Origin: Vibrio parahaemolyticus
Lineage (GTDB): Bacteria > Pseudomonadota > Gammaproteobacteria > Enterobacterales > Vibrionaceae
Assembly: GCF_900460535.1 (NCBI RefSeq)
Contig: NZ_UHIL01000001.1
Location: 2,108,001 to 2,172,000 of the forward strand
Direction: 5' to 3'
Length of the DNA stretch: 64,000 nt
Under the pieces are notes generated by a model that ran no database searches, was not told where the DNA came from, and saw nothing but the letters and a program-made list of their open reading frames with translations. Positions within the stretch are counted from its first letter, which is position 1; each line of letters begins with the position of its first letter. The position numbers were made by a program, and so were the translations under genes. Positions 43,762 through 51,031 of the stretch are shown piece by piece.

Positions 43762-44188
43762 GTACATGCGCTACTTCTATTTATACGCTCCAAGATATTG
43801 AAAAGTGGCATGATATGAAAGGCTTTGAACACTGAAGTGAGACGGGCAGCTACAAAACTTAAACTCGGTTAAGAGACGAAAGTTGGCTAGAAGAAAAACG
43901 TACTGAACTCCCCTACTTTTACTGACTTCAAATTAGAAAAGGATTCGACCCTCGCACTTCAACAGCAACACCAAAGAAAGACAATGCTGACTTAGTAAAA
44001 GCCACGAAAAAGAAGAAGCACCAAAGAAATAGGCTAAGAGTTAGAAGTCGTAAACGGTGAAGTCAAAACAAACACTCCGCATGTAGTGCCACCGGAAAGA
44101 ACGTGAAAGGTACAAACTGAAAGGTGTAAAGACGAGCGCAAAAACAGATAAACACCAAAACTTATGACCTTTGATGTCAAACCCGTAC
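43762..44188. other. Gene-less cassette, family B' copy 2
   Basis: 427 bp, clearly the same cassette as 13167-13593 with scattered substitutions and small compensating indels. The plus-strand ORF of that copy is absent here, which supports a non-coding nature. Confidence 0.75.
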
Positions 44189-44279
44189 TAACGCCGCATT
44201 AAGGTGTGAGCAGCGCTTGGCTATACTTGAGCGAAGCGAAAACGCCAAGCGTTGCGAATCACTCTTAAATGCTTTGTTA
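44189..44279 (-). repeat. attC site, short 91-bp class
   Basis: 91 bp; centre tatacttgagcgaagcgaaaa, inner gcttgg / ccaagc. R'' gives the stop of the 209-aa gene. Confidence 0.93.
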
Positions 44280-44906
44280 GCTTTGTACTCCCAGCTCGTG
44301 CATTAGTTTCTTTCTGCACTTTTCGACAGACTCAATGGCTGACGAATAACCTGAGACTGCTGATTCTAATATTGCTTCGTCAGGACCATTGCTGAGAGCA
44401 AGTTCCATACTAGATAGCATACCTATAGATTGAGATAAGTCTGACAAGGCTTGCTTTGCTGCTGAAGTAAGGTAAAGACCGTGAACCATTTTAACTTTAT
44501 CTATAGCGACGCGATAATAATGAAAATGTCGATTGTCGGCTAAAGTGTCGACATTACTCCAAACGTAATGTTCATTTGGTAATCGTTCTGCGAGTTGTTT
44601 CCAGCTGTATAGATGAATTTCTACGAGTAACTCATCAATTGCAGTCAGCGCGTCCAAACTCTTAGATTGAAATGACTGACGAAGAGCACCTTTCACATCT
44701 AGTTCTGTTTTGATTTTTTCGAGTTCAACAGCATGCTGACGTTTAATGGATTCTACTTGATCTGTAATCTGCCCAATATCTTCTTTTGTCGCTAAGTTTT
44801 TGGCTTTTTCAGATAAATACTTGGGAAAGTAGTTTCTAACAAGAAAGCCGCCGATGGATATGGATACCACCACAGCAATGTTTAAGATTAATACTAAATC
44901 TTCCAA
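44277..44906 (-). CDS. Membrane-anchored coiled-coil protein
   Basis: 209 aa. One N-terminal membrane segment (about residues 4-25), then YLSEKAKNLATKEDIGQITD and a coiled coil (about 40-75). This KxKNLATKEDI element is common in plasmid, phage and defence-associated membrane proteins. The C-terminal domain is helical. Start is TTG 44906, four bases after GGAGG. Confidence 0.73.
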   Translation of the reverse strand: MEDLVLILNIAVVVSISIGGFLVRNYFPKYLSEKAKNLATKEDIGQITDQVESIKRQHAVELEKIKTELDVKGALRQSFQSKSLDALTAIDELLVEIHLYSWKQLAERLPNEHYVWSNVDTLADNRHFHYYRVAIDKVKMVHGLYLTSAAKQALSDLSQSIGMLSSMELALSNGPDEAILESAVSGYSSAIESVEKCRKKLMHELGVQS

Positions 44907-44923
44907 TTGACCTCCAAAGAAGC

Positions 44924-45043
44924 TAACGCTGCGTTAAGGGGTGAATGCCGCATAAACCAACTTTCCGCAGACCACTTTCACCACGAAAATCAACGCAAAC
45001 TAAAAATGCCACGCGGCATGAATCCCACTTGAACGCCTTGTTA
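44924..45043 (-). repeat. attC site
   Basis: 120 bp; taacgctg at R', inner atgccgc / gcggcat. Closes the HEPN-like cassette. Confidence 0.94.
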
Positions 45044-45045
45044 GG

Positions 45046-45657
45046 CTAAAAATCCATCAGTAACTTTTTTGTGGTTTCAGTAGCCAAATCATTGATTTCT
45101 CGAAAACCTATTAACTCCATTTCCATGATTTTCTTTAAACCAGACATTATAAAAATGCCAAGCAATATCACCATTTTGGGGTGTTTTAAGGCATTTTCTT
45201 GGTAGTATACTTTTGTATCTTCTTTTGCATACCAGCTTATTGTGTCAGCCCAAGCCTTTTTTTGATTCTTATCTAGTGAACCAATGTAGCTATCGAAAGT
45301 AAACTCCATATTTTCAATACGGTGCGCTAAGTTATTACGCAAGTTTGAAAACATCTTGATAAATTTACGTTCATTCGCATCGAGTAAATCTAGATCTTTT
45401 GCCATTTTAAGCTTGCCTGCCTGTTCATCCGATAATGGCAACCTCTCTATCGTCGGACGGATCCGATCGTCATTAATTTGAGTTAAAAGCAGCTCGGTAA
45501 CCATTGCTTCAATAAAAGCATGCATTTTAATAACAAAAGACCAGTCATCCTCTTCATAAATCTTGAAAAGTGTGCCCCTCTTGTGATCCAAAGCATCAAA
45601 AAGTTCACTATGGCGTTTTTTAAGAAGTATCGCCGCTTCTTTCTTTGATACATACAC
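45046..45657 (-). CDS. HEPN-like protein with RxxxxH motif
   Basis: 203 aa, helical, no signal. MFSNLRNNLAHRIENM (about residues 103-118) contains R-N-N-L-A-H, the RX4H motif of HEPN RNases. Helices before (FVIKMHAFIEAMVTELLLTQ) and after complete a HEPN-like bundle. A second hydrophobic stretch at about 160-175 may be membrane-associated (MVILLGIFIMSGL). HEPN proteins serve as toxins or phage-defence RNases; no antitoxin accompanies it. Start is GTG 45657 behind GAGG. Confidence 0.72.
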   Translation of the reverse strand: MYVSKKEAAILLKKRHSELFDALDHKRGTLFKIYEEDDWSFVIKMHAFIEAMVTELLLTQINDDRIRPTIERLPLSDEQAGKLKMAKDLDLLDANERKFIKMFSNLRNNLAHRIENMEFTFDSYIGSLDKNQKKAWADTISWYAKEDTKVYYQENALKHPKMVILLGIFIMSGLKKIMEMELIGFREINDLATETTKKLLMDF

Positions 45658-45677
45658 CGTGCTTACCTCTTTTAGCC

Positions 45678-45797
45678 TAACGCCCTGCTAAGGGGTGAGC
45701 AACGCAATACCGAAGCCGCCGCATACCACCTTAATCACTAAATTCAACGCATAGTAAAAATGCCACGCGTTGCGAATCCCTCTTGAGCAGTTTGTTA
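45678..45797 (-). repeat. attC site
   Basis: 120 bp; arms ctgctaag / cttgagcag. Closes family C copy 3. Confidence 0.95.
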
Positions 45798-46287
45798 GTT
45801 TGCAAACCCAAAACGTTGATTTTAAGTCATTTTAAACTTTGCAAACAACAAACTTTATGTGTTTTGATGCATTTGAGTCAGGCGTAGTCTAAAAGCGGCT
45901 AGTCAATGAAACCACGTGGAACAAACAACGCCGCAGAAAACGAACTTACAACACCAAAAAGCGCTTTTGGAAAACCAATCTCACAATGCGGACTTTCAAC
46001 AAAGCCACTGAAACCACATGAACTTACCACACCAGAGAAAACGTTATTTCAGCGAGTAAATCGGCTTTTGTACCAGCAAACTCAACGAGCAGAGTTTCAG
46101 CAAAAGAGTTCAGCTCAATTAACCCAAAAGTCACCGCACCAAAGAATAAATCAACCGTTGAAACGATGCCAATTTTGGATTTTAACCACGCTAATTAACA
46201 CTGAAATTGAACACCAATACGACAATTTCAACTTTGAACTTTTACCGCTAGATCTTGCGATATAGCTACGTTTATCCTCTTGCAAAC
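45798..46287. other. Gene-less cassette, family C copy 3
   Basis: 490 bp, co-linear with the C copies at 20574 and 32789; same attC subtype in all three. The long plus frame (45906-46265) is shifted in the others. Confidence 0.72.
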
Positions 46288-46407
46288 TAACGCCCTGTTA
46301 AGGTGTGAGCAACGCAATACCAATGCTTCCGCATACCACCTTATACACTAAACGCAACGCATAGCAAAAATGCCACGCGTTGCGAATCACTCTTAAACAG
46401 TTTGTTA
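46288..46407 (-). repeat. attC site
   Basis: 120 bp; arms ctgttaag / cttaaacag. Closes the three-TM/Pro-rich peptide cassette. Confidence 0.95.
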
Positions 46408-46415
46408 TAGCAATT

Positions 46416-46523
46416 TTAACCGCGTCTTGTTGGTCTCGTTGGAGGAGGTGGTGGCGGTGGGACTGCATGTTTTGGCGTTTCTCTTGGTTGATCAACTGGT
46501 CTAGGTGGGGTTTTATCATTCAT
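46416..46523 (-). CDS. 35-aa Pro-rich peptide with C-terminal Gly
   Basis: 35 codons plus TAA, from ATG 46523, overlapping the end of the upstream membrane-protein gene by 8 bp. The sequence begins MNDKTPPRPVDQPRETP, has seven Pro in a row, and ends TRPTRRG. It is too short for ordinary gene calls; the overlapping longer frame (46298-46519) is a shadow. Placement, size, Pro content and terminal Gly mirror the peptide at 864, although the two are not clearly homologous. Confidence 0.72.
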   Translation of the reverse strand: MNDKTPPRPVDQPRETPKHAVPPPPPPPTRPTRRG

Positions 46524-47088
46524 TCTCTTTTATCTCCGTTGTGTTCGTTGGTTGCCCAACTTCTGTTACTTGATTTGACTCAAGTTTTTGAAAATCTGTA
46601 TTTTGGAAAACAAATAATCCAAACGAAGCAATAGCTAGAAACAGAGCTATTGCACCAAAGTAATGTGAGAGACGAGCAACAAGAACTAGTTTTTTATTCT
46701 CAGAAAACACCGCTTCTTCAGGAACCTCATCACCTTCATTTTGAATCGCACTTATAATACTTATTCTGTTTTGAATAATGCTATCTGAAAGCTCTCTGTT
46801 TCTATAATACAGGTGTCCTGAAAACAGCAAGCTAGATAAAACAAAGAACACCGAGACTACAAACAATAACCAGCTCGATTTTGCAAATATCAGGCTATCA
46901 ACATTACCTTCAATGTAAAGTTTATCAAACAAGGTAAATGTTAAACCTAGACCCGCACTTGAAATTGCAAGCACAGCTTTATCAAGTCCCTCAGAAACCT
47001 TGGTTTCACCCTCAACCAATTGACTCCTATAATTTAAATAAGACTCAATTTCCGAGTTTAGCTGTTCAATTCGTGAACTTTCAGACAT
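46516..47088 (-). CDS. Three-TM protein paired with Pro-rich peptide
   Basis: 190 aa. N-terminal helix (about 1-33), membrane segments at about residues 34-52, 64-86 and 140-160, a charged loop between, and an acidic tail ending TTEIKENE. DKAVLAISSAGLGLTFT matches the protein at 23730. I chose ATG 47088, five bases after AAGGA; the ATG two codons earlier overlaps that site. It is the first gene of a two-gene cassette. Confidence 0.77.
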   Translation of the reverse strand: MSESSRIEQLNSEIESYLNYRSQLVEGETKVSEGLDKAVLAISSAGLGLTFTLFDKLYIEGNVDSLIFAKSSWLLFVVSVFFVLSSLLFSGHLYYRNRELSDSIIQNRISIISAIQNEGDEVPEEAVFSENKKLVLVARLSHYFGAIALFLAIASFGLFVFQNTDFQKLESNQVTEVGQPTNTTEIKENE

Positions 47089-47107
47089 ATTCATCCTTAA
47101 ATTGCTA

Positions 47108-47227
47108 TAACGCCTTGTTAAGGTGTGAGGCATGCAATACCGATGCTTCCGCATACTACCTTAACCACTAAACCTAACGCATAGTAAAAATGCTACGCGT
47201 GCCGAATCACTCTTGAACAATTTGTTA
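47108..47227 (-). repeat. attC site
   Basis: 120 bp; arms cttgttaag / cttgaacaa, inner ggcatgc / gcgtgcc with one mismatch. Closes the 120-aa membrane protein cassette. Confidence 0.94.
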
Positions 47228-47247
47228 TGAGGAATTGACGACATAGC

Positions 47248-47610
47248 TTAACTTCCCATAAGAGCTTTATATCGCCAACCGACTCCGGGGATCTCTGCTA
47301 TAACTAAACCTGAAACCACTGCAAACAAAGTAAAAATTACAAGACCTACAATCCAGCCCCAAAAGTTGGAGCTAGACCGGCTTGCCACTTTAGTTCCACC
47401 GTACACAGCTATGCCAAATGTTGCTAGAGCAGTCCCCCAAAATAAGGCAACAGCTAATGAAGCTTCCACAACACCAGAAAAATAGTTTTTCTCCCCCCAC
47501 GCTTGAGAGACACCATCCAGTAAACAAAACACGACAAAACCGACTAGATACTTTACCCAATTGGGAGCATTTACTAATTTATCAATCAACGTGAACTCGC
47601 CTTTACTCAT
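47248..47610 (-). CDS. Membrane protein whose ATG lies in the attC core
   Basis: 120 aa. Membrane segments at about residues 18-34, 47-68 and 82-106. The only Met start (47610) is inside GTTATG, the recombination core, so any ribosome site would come from the neighbouring cassette's attC (AGGG just before). An internal TTG at codon 8, six bases after AAGGCGAG, is a good alternative that keeps the ribosome site within the cassette. Not recognised. Confidence 0.65.
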   Translation of the reverse strand: MSKGEFTLIDKLVNAPNWVKYLVGFVVFCLLDGVSQAWGEKNYFSGVVEASLAVALFWGTALATFGIAVYGGTKVASRSSSNFWGWIVGLVIFTLFAVVSGLVIAEIPGVGWRYKALMGS

Positions 47611-47729
47611 AACGCCCTGTTAAGGTGTGAGCAACGCATTACCGATGCCGCCGCATACTACCTTAAACACTAAAATCAACGCATAGTAAAAATGCCACGC
47701 GTTGCGAATCACTCTTGAACAGTTTGTTA
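47610..47729 (-). repeat. attC site
   Basis: 120 bp, same as 40148. Its R' overlaps the possible ATG of the 47248 gene. Confidence 0.96.
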
Positions 47730-47798
47730 TGTGCGCTTGTACAGCGTATTCAATACATTAACAGTTAAGGGCCTAACCTTGTGTTGCGCACAAAAAGA

Positions 47799-48005
47799 TC
47801 AATTGTGTGCATTCAACGGCGTTTTTTTAAAGTACAACAAGGCTAAGAAAATGAAATTTAATGGCGGGATAAATGCGAATATAAATCCAAAAATTGCCCC
47901 TGCTACACCTTTATTCAGCTTCCTTTCACCTAAAAAGAATCCAATTATTGAGTTGACCACTGCATAAACAATAAAGATCAGTAGAGGTAAATAAATCGCG
48001 TGCAT
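47799..48005 (-). CDS. 68-aa two-TM protein, copy 2
   Basis: Identical protein and cassette length (455 bp) to 40337-40543. The duplicate is 7.5 kb away and nearer to the integrase, so it may be the more recent insertion. Confidence 0.72.
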   Translation of the reverse strand: MHAIYLPLLIFIVYAVVNSIIGFFLGERKLNKGVAGAIFGFIFAFIPPLNFIFLALLYFKKTPLNAHN

Positions 48006-48064
48006 AATAAATCCTTTTAAAATAAACACTGTGAGAACGTTATAACTTGCTTTACCTTAGCACA

Positions 48065-48187
48065 TAACGCGCAGTTAAGGTGTGAGAGACGCACATGCAC
48101 CCTAACCTAAAATAAACTCTGATAAATCCGTGCCTATTTGGGCACTAAAACCCCAATGCGTTTCGAATCGCCTTGAACGTCTTGTTA
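48065..48187 (-). repeat. attC site of D cassette
   Basis: 123 bp, as at 9672; first of the tandem pair. Confidence 0.95.
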
Positions 48188-48477
48188 TTCCGCAACTAAA
48201 GTCGGCTATGTTTACGCCTAATCTTTTGATATGACGAGAAATTTTCGGTATGCAGGCAAAAATCGAAGCCGAAGTATTTGGCAGCTCACTACCTTAAATC
48301 GCTTTAGCGTCACTCTTTAATTGCTGCGCCATATTAAGGTGCGCTTAAAGCGCTTTAAGGCTAGCATGGAAATGACCAATATTCGCCCTTTTCGCCGCTT
48401 TTCCACCCTATTACCCCGCCACTTTCACTCTTAGGCTACAATCACGTACATTCAGCCTGAGAGATCCGTTGCGGAAA
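48188..48477. other. D cassette body, copy 4
   Basis: 22-codon plus-strand ORF at 48366-48434. Directly followed by copy 5, so 826 bp are in tandem. Confidence 0.8.
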
Positions 48478-48600
48478 TAACGCGCAGTTAAGGTGTGAGA
48501 GACACACATGCACCCTAACCTAAAATAAACTCTGATAAATCCGTGCCTATTTGGGCACTAAAACCCCAATGCGTTTCGAATCGCCTTGAACGTCTTGTTA
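48478..48600 (-). repeat. attC site of D cassette
   Basis: 123 bp; one change (gagacacac for gagacgcac) from the other D sites, in the inner arm. Confidence 0.95.
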
Positions 48601-48890
48601 TTCCGCAACTAAAGTCGGCTATGTTTACGCCTAATCTTTTGATATGACGAGAAATTTTCGGTATGCAGGCAAAAATCGAAGCCGAAGTATTTGGCAGCTC
48701 ACTACCTTAAATCGCTTTAGCGTCACTCTTTAATTGCTGCGCCATATTAAGGTGCGCTTAAAGCGCTTTAAGGCTAGCATGGAAATGACCAATATTCGCC
48801 CTTTTCGCCGCTTTTCCACCCTATTACCCCGCCACTTTCACTCTTAGGCTACAACCACGTACATTCAGCCTGAGAGATCCGTTGCGGAAA
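48601..48890. other. D cassette body, copy 5
   Basis: 22-codon plus-strand ORF at 48779-48847. It has acaaccac after the stop, like copy 3, so copies 4 and 5 are not a simple fresh tandem duplication of each other. Confidence 0.8.
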
Positions 48891-49010
48891 TAACGCCCAA
48901 TTAAGGTGTGAGGCACGCAATACCAATGCTGCCGCATACCACCTTAATCACTAAAACCAACGCATACTAAAAATGCCACGCGTGCCGAATCACTCTTAAA
49001 TTGTTTGTTA
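48891..49010 (-). repeat. attC site
   Basis: 120 bp; arms caattaag / cttaaattg, inner ggcacgc / gcgtgcc. Closes family B copy 6. Confidence 0.95.
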
Positions 49011-49439
49011 GTACGCTGTACCTAAACCTTTTGGTTTGCACCAAGATATTGAAATATAGCACGAAACTGTTGGCTTAAAACGCTGAAACTGAGGGACAAC
49101 TGCCAAACTAGAACTCAACCTCAAAACGTAAGTTGGCGAGAAGAAAAACACGCCAAGTTGCCCTATTTTGACCAGTTTCAAATTAGCAAAGGATTCGCTC
49201 ACCAGACTTAAACAATCACACCAAAGTACCGAATTGAAGACTAAAAAACCAACCACAAAAAAGAAACAGCGCCAACGAAACAGCCCAAAAGTTAGAAACC
49301 GTAAACGGTGAAATAAAAGCGAAAACAACTCATATAGTGCCACCGGAGCGAACATGAAACGCACATTTGATCCTGTGTAAAGCTAGGAAAAGAAACCAAT
49401 AAATACCAAGACTTTTAACCTCTGATGCCAACCCAGTGC
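49011..49439. other. Gene-less cassette, family B copy 6
   Basis: 429 bp; the most diverged B copy. A minus-strand frame of 118 codons (49008-49364) is open but has no ribosome site and is closed in most sister copies. Confidence 0.7.
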
Positions 49440-49559
49440 TAACGCCCTGTTAAGGTGTGAGCAACGCAATACCGATGTTCCCGCATGCTACCTTAAACAC
49501 TAAATGCAACGCATAGCAAAAATGCCAAGCGTTGCGAATCACTCTTGAACAGATTGTTA
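49440..49559 (-). repeat. attC site
   Basis: 120 bp; arms ctgttaag / cttgaacag, R'' side gattgtta, gccaagcgttgcg inner right. R'' gives the stop of the 243-aa gene. Confidence 0.94.
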
Positions 49560-50285
49560 TAACTCAAGTTTAAAAGTGAGTTTTTTATTATTTTTTTCTT
49601 TTTCCAGGACTAGATCTTCTTCCATCTTTTTGTTGACTAGATCAAGGTTAATAGATTCTTGTTCAATTTTCTTTTTTTCTAGAACAAGATTAATTAATTC
49701 TTGTTCTACTTTGTCATTTTCCAAAATAACTATGGCCATTTCATTTTCGATTTTTCGCAACTCTAGCTCTCTAAACTTAAGATTAAGTTTTGTCATTTGG
49801 TCAATTGGCTTTTGCACATTATCACGCCAATTTCTCATTCCAACAACGAGTAAAGCTATAGAAATTACAAAACCAACACTATAAATAAGGTGTAGGTTAA
49901 TTCCTGTTACAAAATTAACATTTTCAGTCAGTGGTTTCGCTATTTCCTCATGCTTTTTATATAATGAAATATTTATTTCTTGAATTGTTCTTAGGTAGTC
50001 TAATTTTTCGATTTCGATATAATCACTTGTTTCAGTAACTATCAACTTCCCACAATCTTTACTTTCATCATGAGGATTTAAAATTTGTTCTTTCCTACAA
50101 TCAATCATATCCAACATATTAACAGCATTATGATAGCTAGAAGAAAATCTGTTCATTTCACTGAAATTGAAATACAAATAGTGGATATACAGAAAAGAAA
50201 TAGAGAAAAATATTGTTAATATCAAGCCCAAAACAGCCTGAAACTTATATAAGCTATCTGTTGGAATTGATTGCGTAACCCTCAT
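49557..50285 (-). CDS. Two-TM protein with long C-terminal coiled coil
   Basis: 242 aa, AT-richer than its neighbours. Membrane segments at about residues 16-36 and 129-148 with a soluble loop of about 90 residues between (one Cys pair, DCRKEQ...KDCGK), then a strongly heptad-like, Glu/Lys/Leu-rich coiled coil (about 160-235) with near-repeated ENDKVEQELINLVLEKKKIE units. ATG 50285 lies six bases after AAAGG. The layout recalls sensor or scaffold proteins; no family recognised. Confidence 0.72.
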   Translation of the reverse strand: MRVTQSIPTDSLYKFQAVLGLILTIFFSISFLYIHYLYFNFSEMNRFSSSYHNAVNMLDMIDCRKEQILNPHDESKDCGKLIVTETSDYIEIEKLDYLRTIQEINISLYKKHEEIAKPLTENVNFVTGINLHLIYSVGFVISIALLVVGMRNWRDNVQKPIDQMTKLNLKFRELELRKIENEMAIVILENDKVEQELINLVLEKKKIEQESINLDLVNKKMEEDLVLEKEKNNKKLTFKLEL

Positions 50286-50380
50286 AACCATCCTTTTTAT
50301 TTATAAATTTTAACTATCAATCTTGATTTGCTATACCTACGATACAACATACGAATTTTTTACGTTACGCCCTTGAGTTA

Positions 50381-50471
50381 TAACGCCGCATTAAGGTGTG
50401 AGCAGCGCTTGGCTATACTTGAGCAAAGCGAAACTGCCAAGCGTTGCGAATCACTCTTAAATGCTTTGTTA
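50381..50471 (-). repeat. attC site, short 91-bp class
   Basis: 91 bp; centre cttgagcaaagcgaaac, inner agcgcttgg / ccaagcgttg. Site of the first cassette of the array. Confidence 0.93.
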
Positions 50472-50512
50472 TAACGAAGCTTCTTAGTGCGCTTGTGGCT
50501 TAACTAACCCGT

Positions 50513-50776
50513 TTACTGAACCTTTCTATGTTTAACGAAGGTAACAACCAAAGCCACTAACGCCAGTAGCTGAAAAAGCCAAAATAAAGGAATGAACCCA
50601 AATGGCTCAACTAAGAAGCCATTTCCATCTACGTATGAACCGATGGTGTTATAAGCAATTAAACACAAAATACCGCTGATACAGAAAAGAACGCTTATTT
50701 TATACTTACGGAGAAATTTCATCGGAGCCTCAATATTTGAATATCTAACAATGTTAGACATTTTGTAAGAGTACAT
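50513..50776 (-). CDS. DUF3955-like two-TM protein, copy 1 (first cassette)
   Basis: 87 aa, same gene as 2178-2441 with two substitutions. It sits in the attI-proximal position, where newly inserted cassettes land and where expression from the cassette promoter should be strongest. Its 342-bp body matches the distal copy up to the R'' boundary, but its attC is the 91-bp class rather than the 123-bp type. Confidence 0.75.
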   Translation of the reverse strand: MYSYKMSNIVRYSNIEAPMKFLRKYKISVLFCISGILCLIAYNTIGSYVDGNGFLVEPFGFIPLFWLFQLLALVALVVTFVKHRKVQ

Positions 50777-50811
50777 GGTTCACCCCAATAATCATGATTG
50801 GACAGACAAGT

Positions 50812-50880
50812 TATAACGCTTTCTATACCGCAAATAGCGGCCTTTCTCGCACGCTACCGCCTTCTTTCCTGACAAGAGAA
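50812..50880 (-). other. attIA: attI insertion site (approximate)
   Basis: The first cassette joins non-cassette sequence at GCG-TTATAAC on the minus strand (cut between 50817 and 50816). The adjacent 60 bp between array and integrase gene should contain attI; it holds an inverted repeat ccgc-aaata-gcgg (50828-50840). The right limit is estimated from known attI sizes. Confidence 0.7.
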
Positions 50881-50886
50881 AAGCAA

Positions 50887-50895
50887 ATCCTAGCA
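50887..50895 (-). promoter_or_regulatory. Candidate cassette promoter Pc (extended -10)
   Basis: TGCTAGGAT on the minus strand, an extended -10, directed into the array about 70 bp before the first cassette. No good -35 is seen, so tentative. Confidence 0.35.
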
Positions 50896-51003
50896 CTTAT
50901 CTTCATGAAACAAATAGAAAAGTAGTATGAATATGTGTGTTTGAACACGCAATTAGACGGCAAAAAGCATGATAACTGGGCCAGTATTGATAAATTACAA
51001 CAC

Positions 51004-51019
51004 CTGTATAAATAAACAG
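51004..51019 (+). promoter_or_regulatory. LexA (SOS) box before intIA
   Basis: CTGTATAAATAAACAG fits CTG-N10-CAG with AT-rich centre, 12 bases before the integrase ATG and overlapping a possible -10 (TATAAA). Vibrio integrase genes are known to be LexA-repressed and SOS-induced, so damage or conjugation should raise cassette shuffling. Confidence 0.85.
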
Positions 51020-51031
51020 ACCTATAATATT

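Noticed and set aside
46298..46519. 73-codon minus-strand ORF over the Pro-rich peptide gene
   Set aside because: It runs into attC. The frame from ATG 46523 ends cleanly before attC and matches the layout of the 864 peptide.
49008..49364. 118-codon reverse ORF in a family B cassette
   Set aside because: No ribosome site; the frame is closed in most sister copies; it overlaps attC.
265..50471. Regularly spaced palindromic repeats that resemble a CRISPR-like array
   Set aside because: Units are about 90-125 bp with R'/R'' boxes and variable 300-1000 bp between them, with intIA and no cas genes. They are attC sites.
51023..51028. TATAAT directly before the intIA ATG as its -10
   Set aside because: It lies four bases before the start codon, leaving no room for the transcription start and leader unless translation begins further in.
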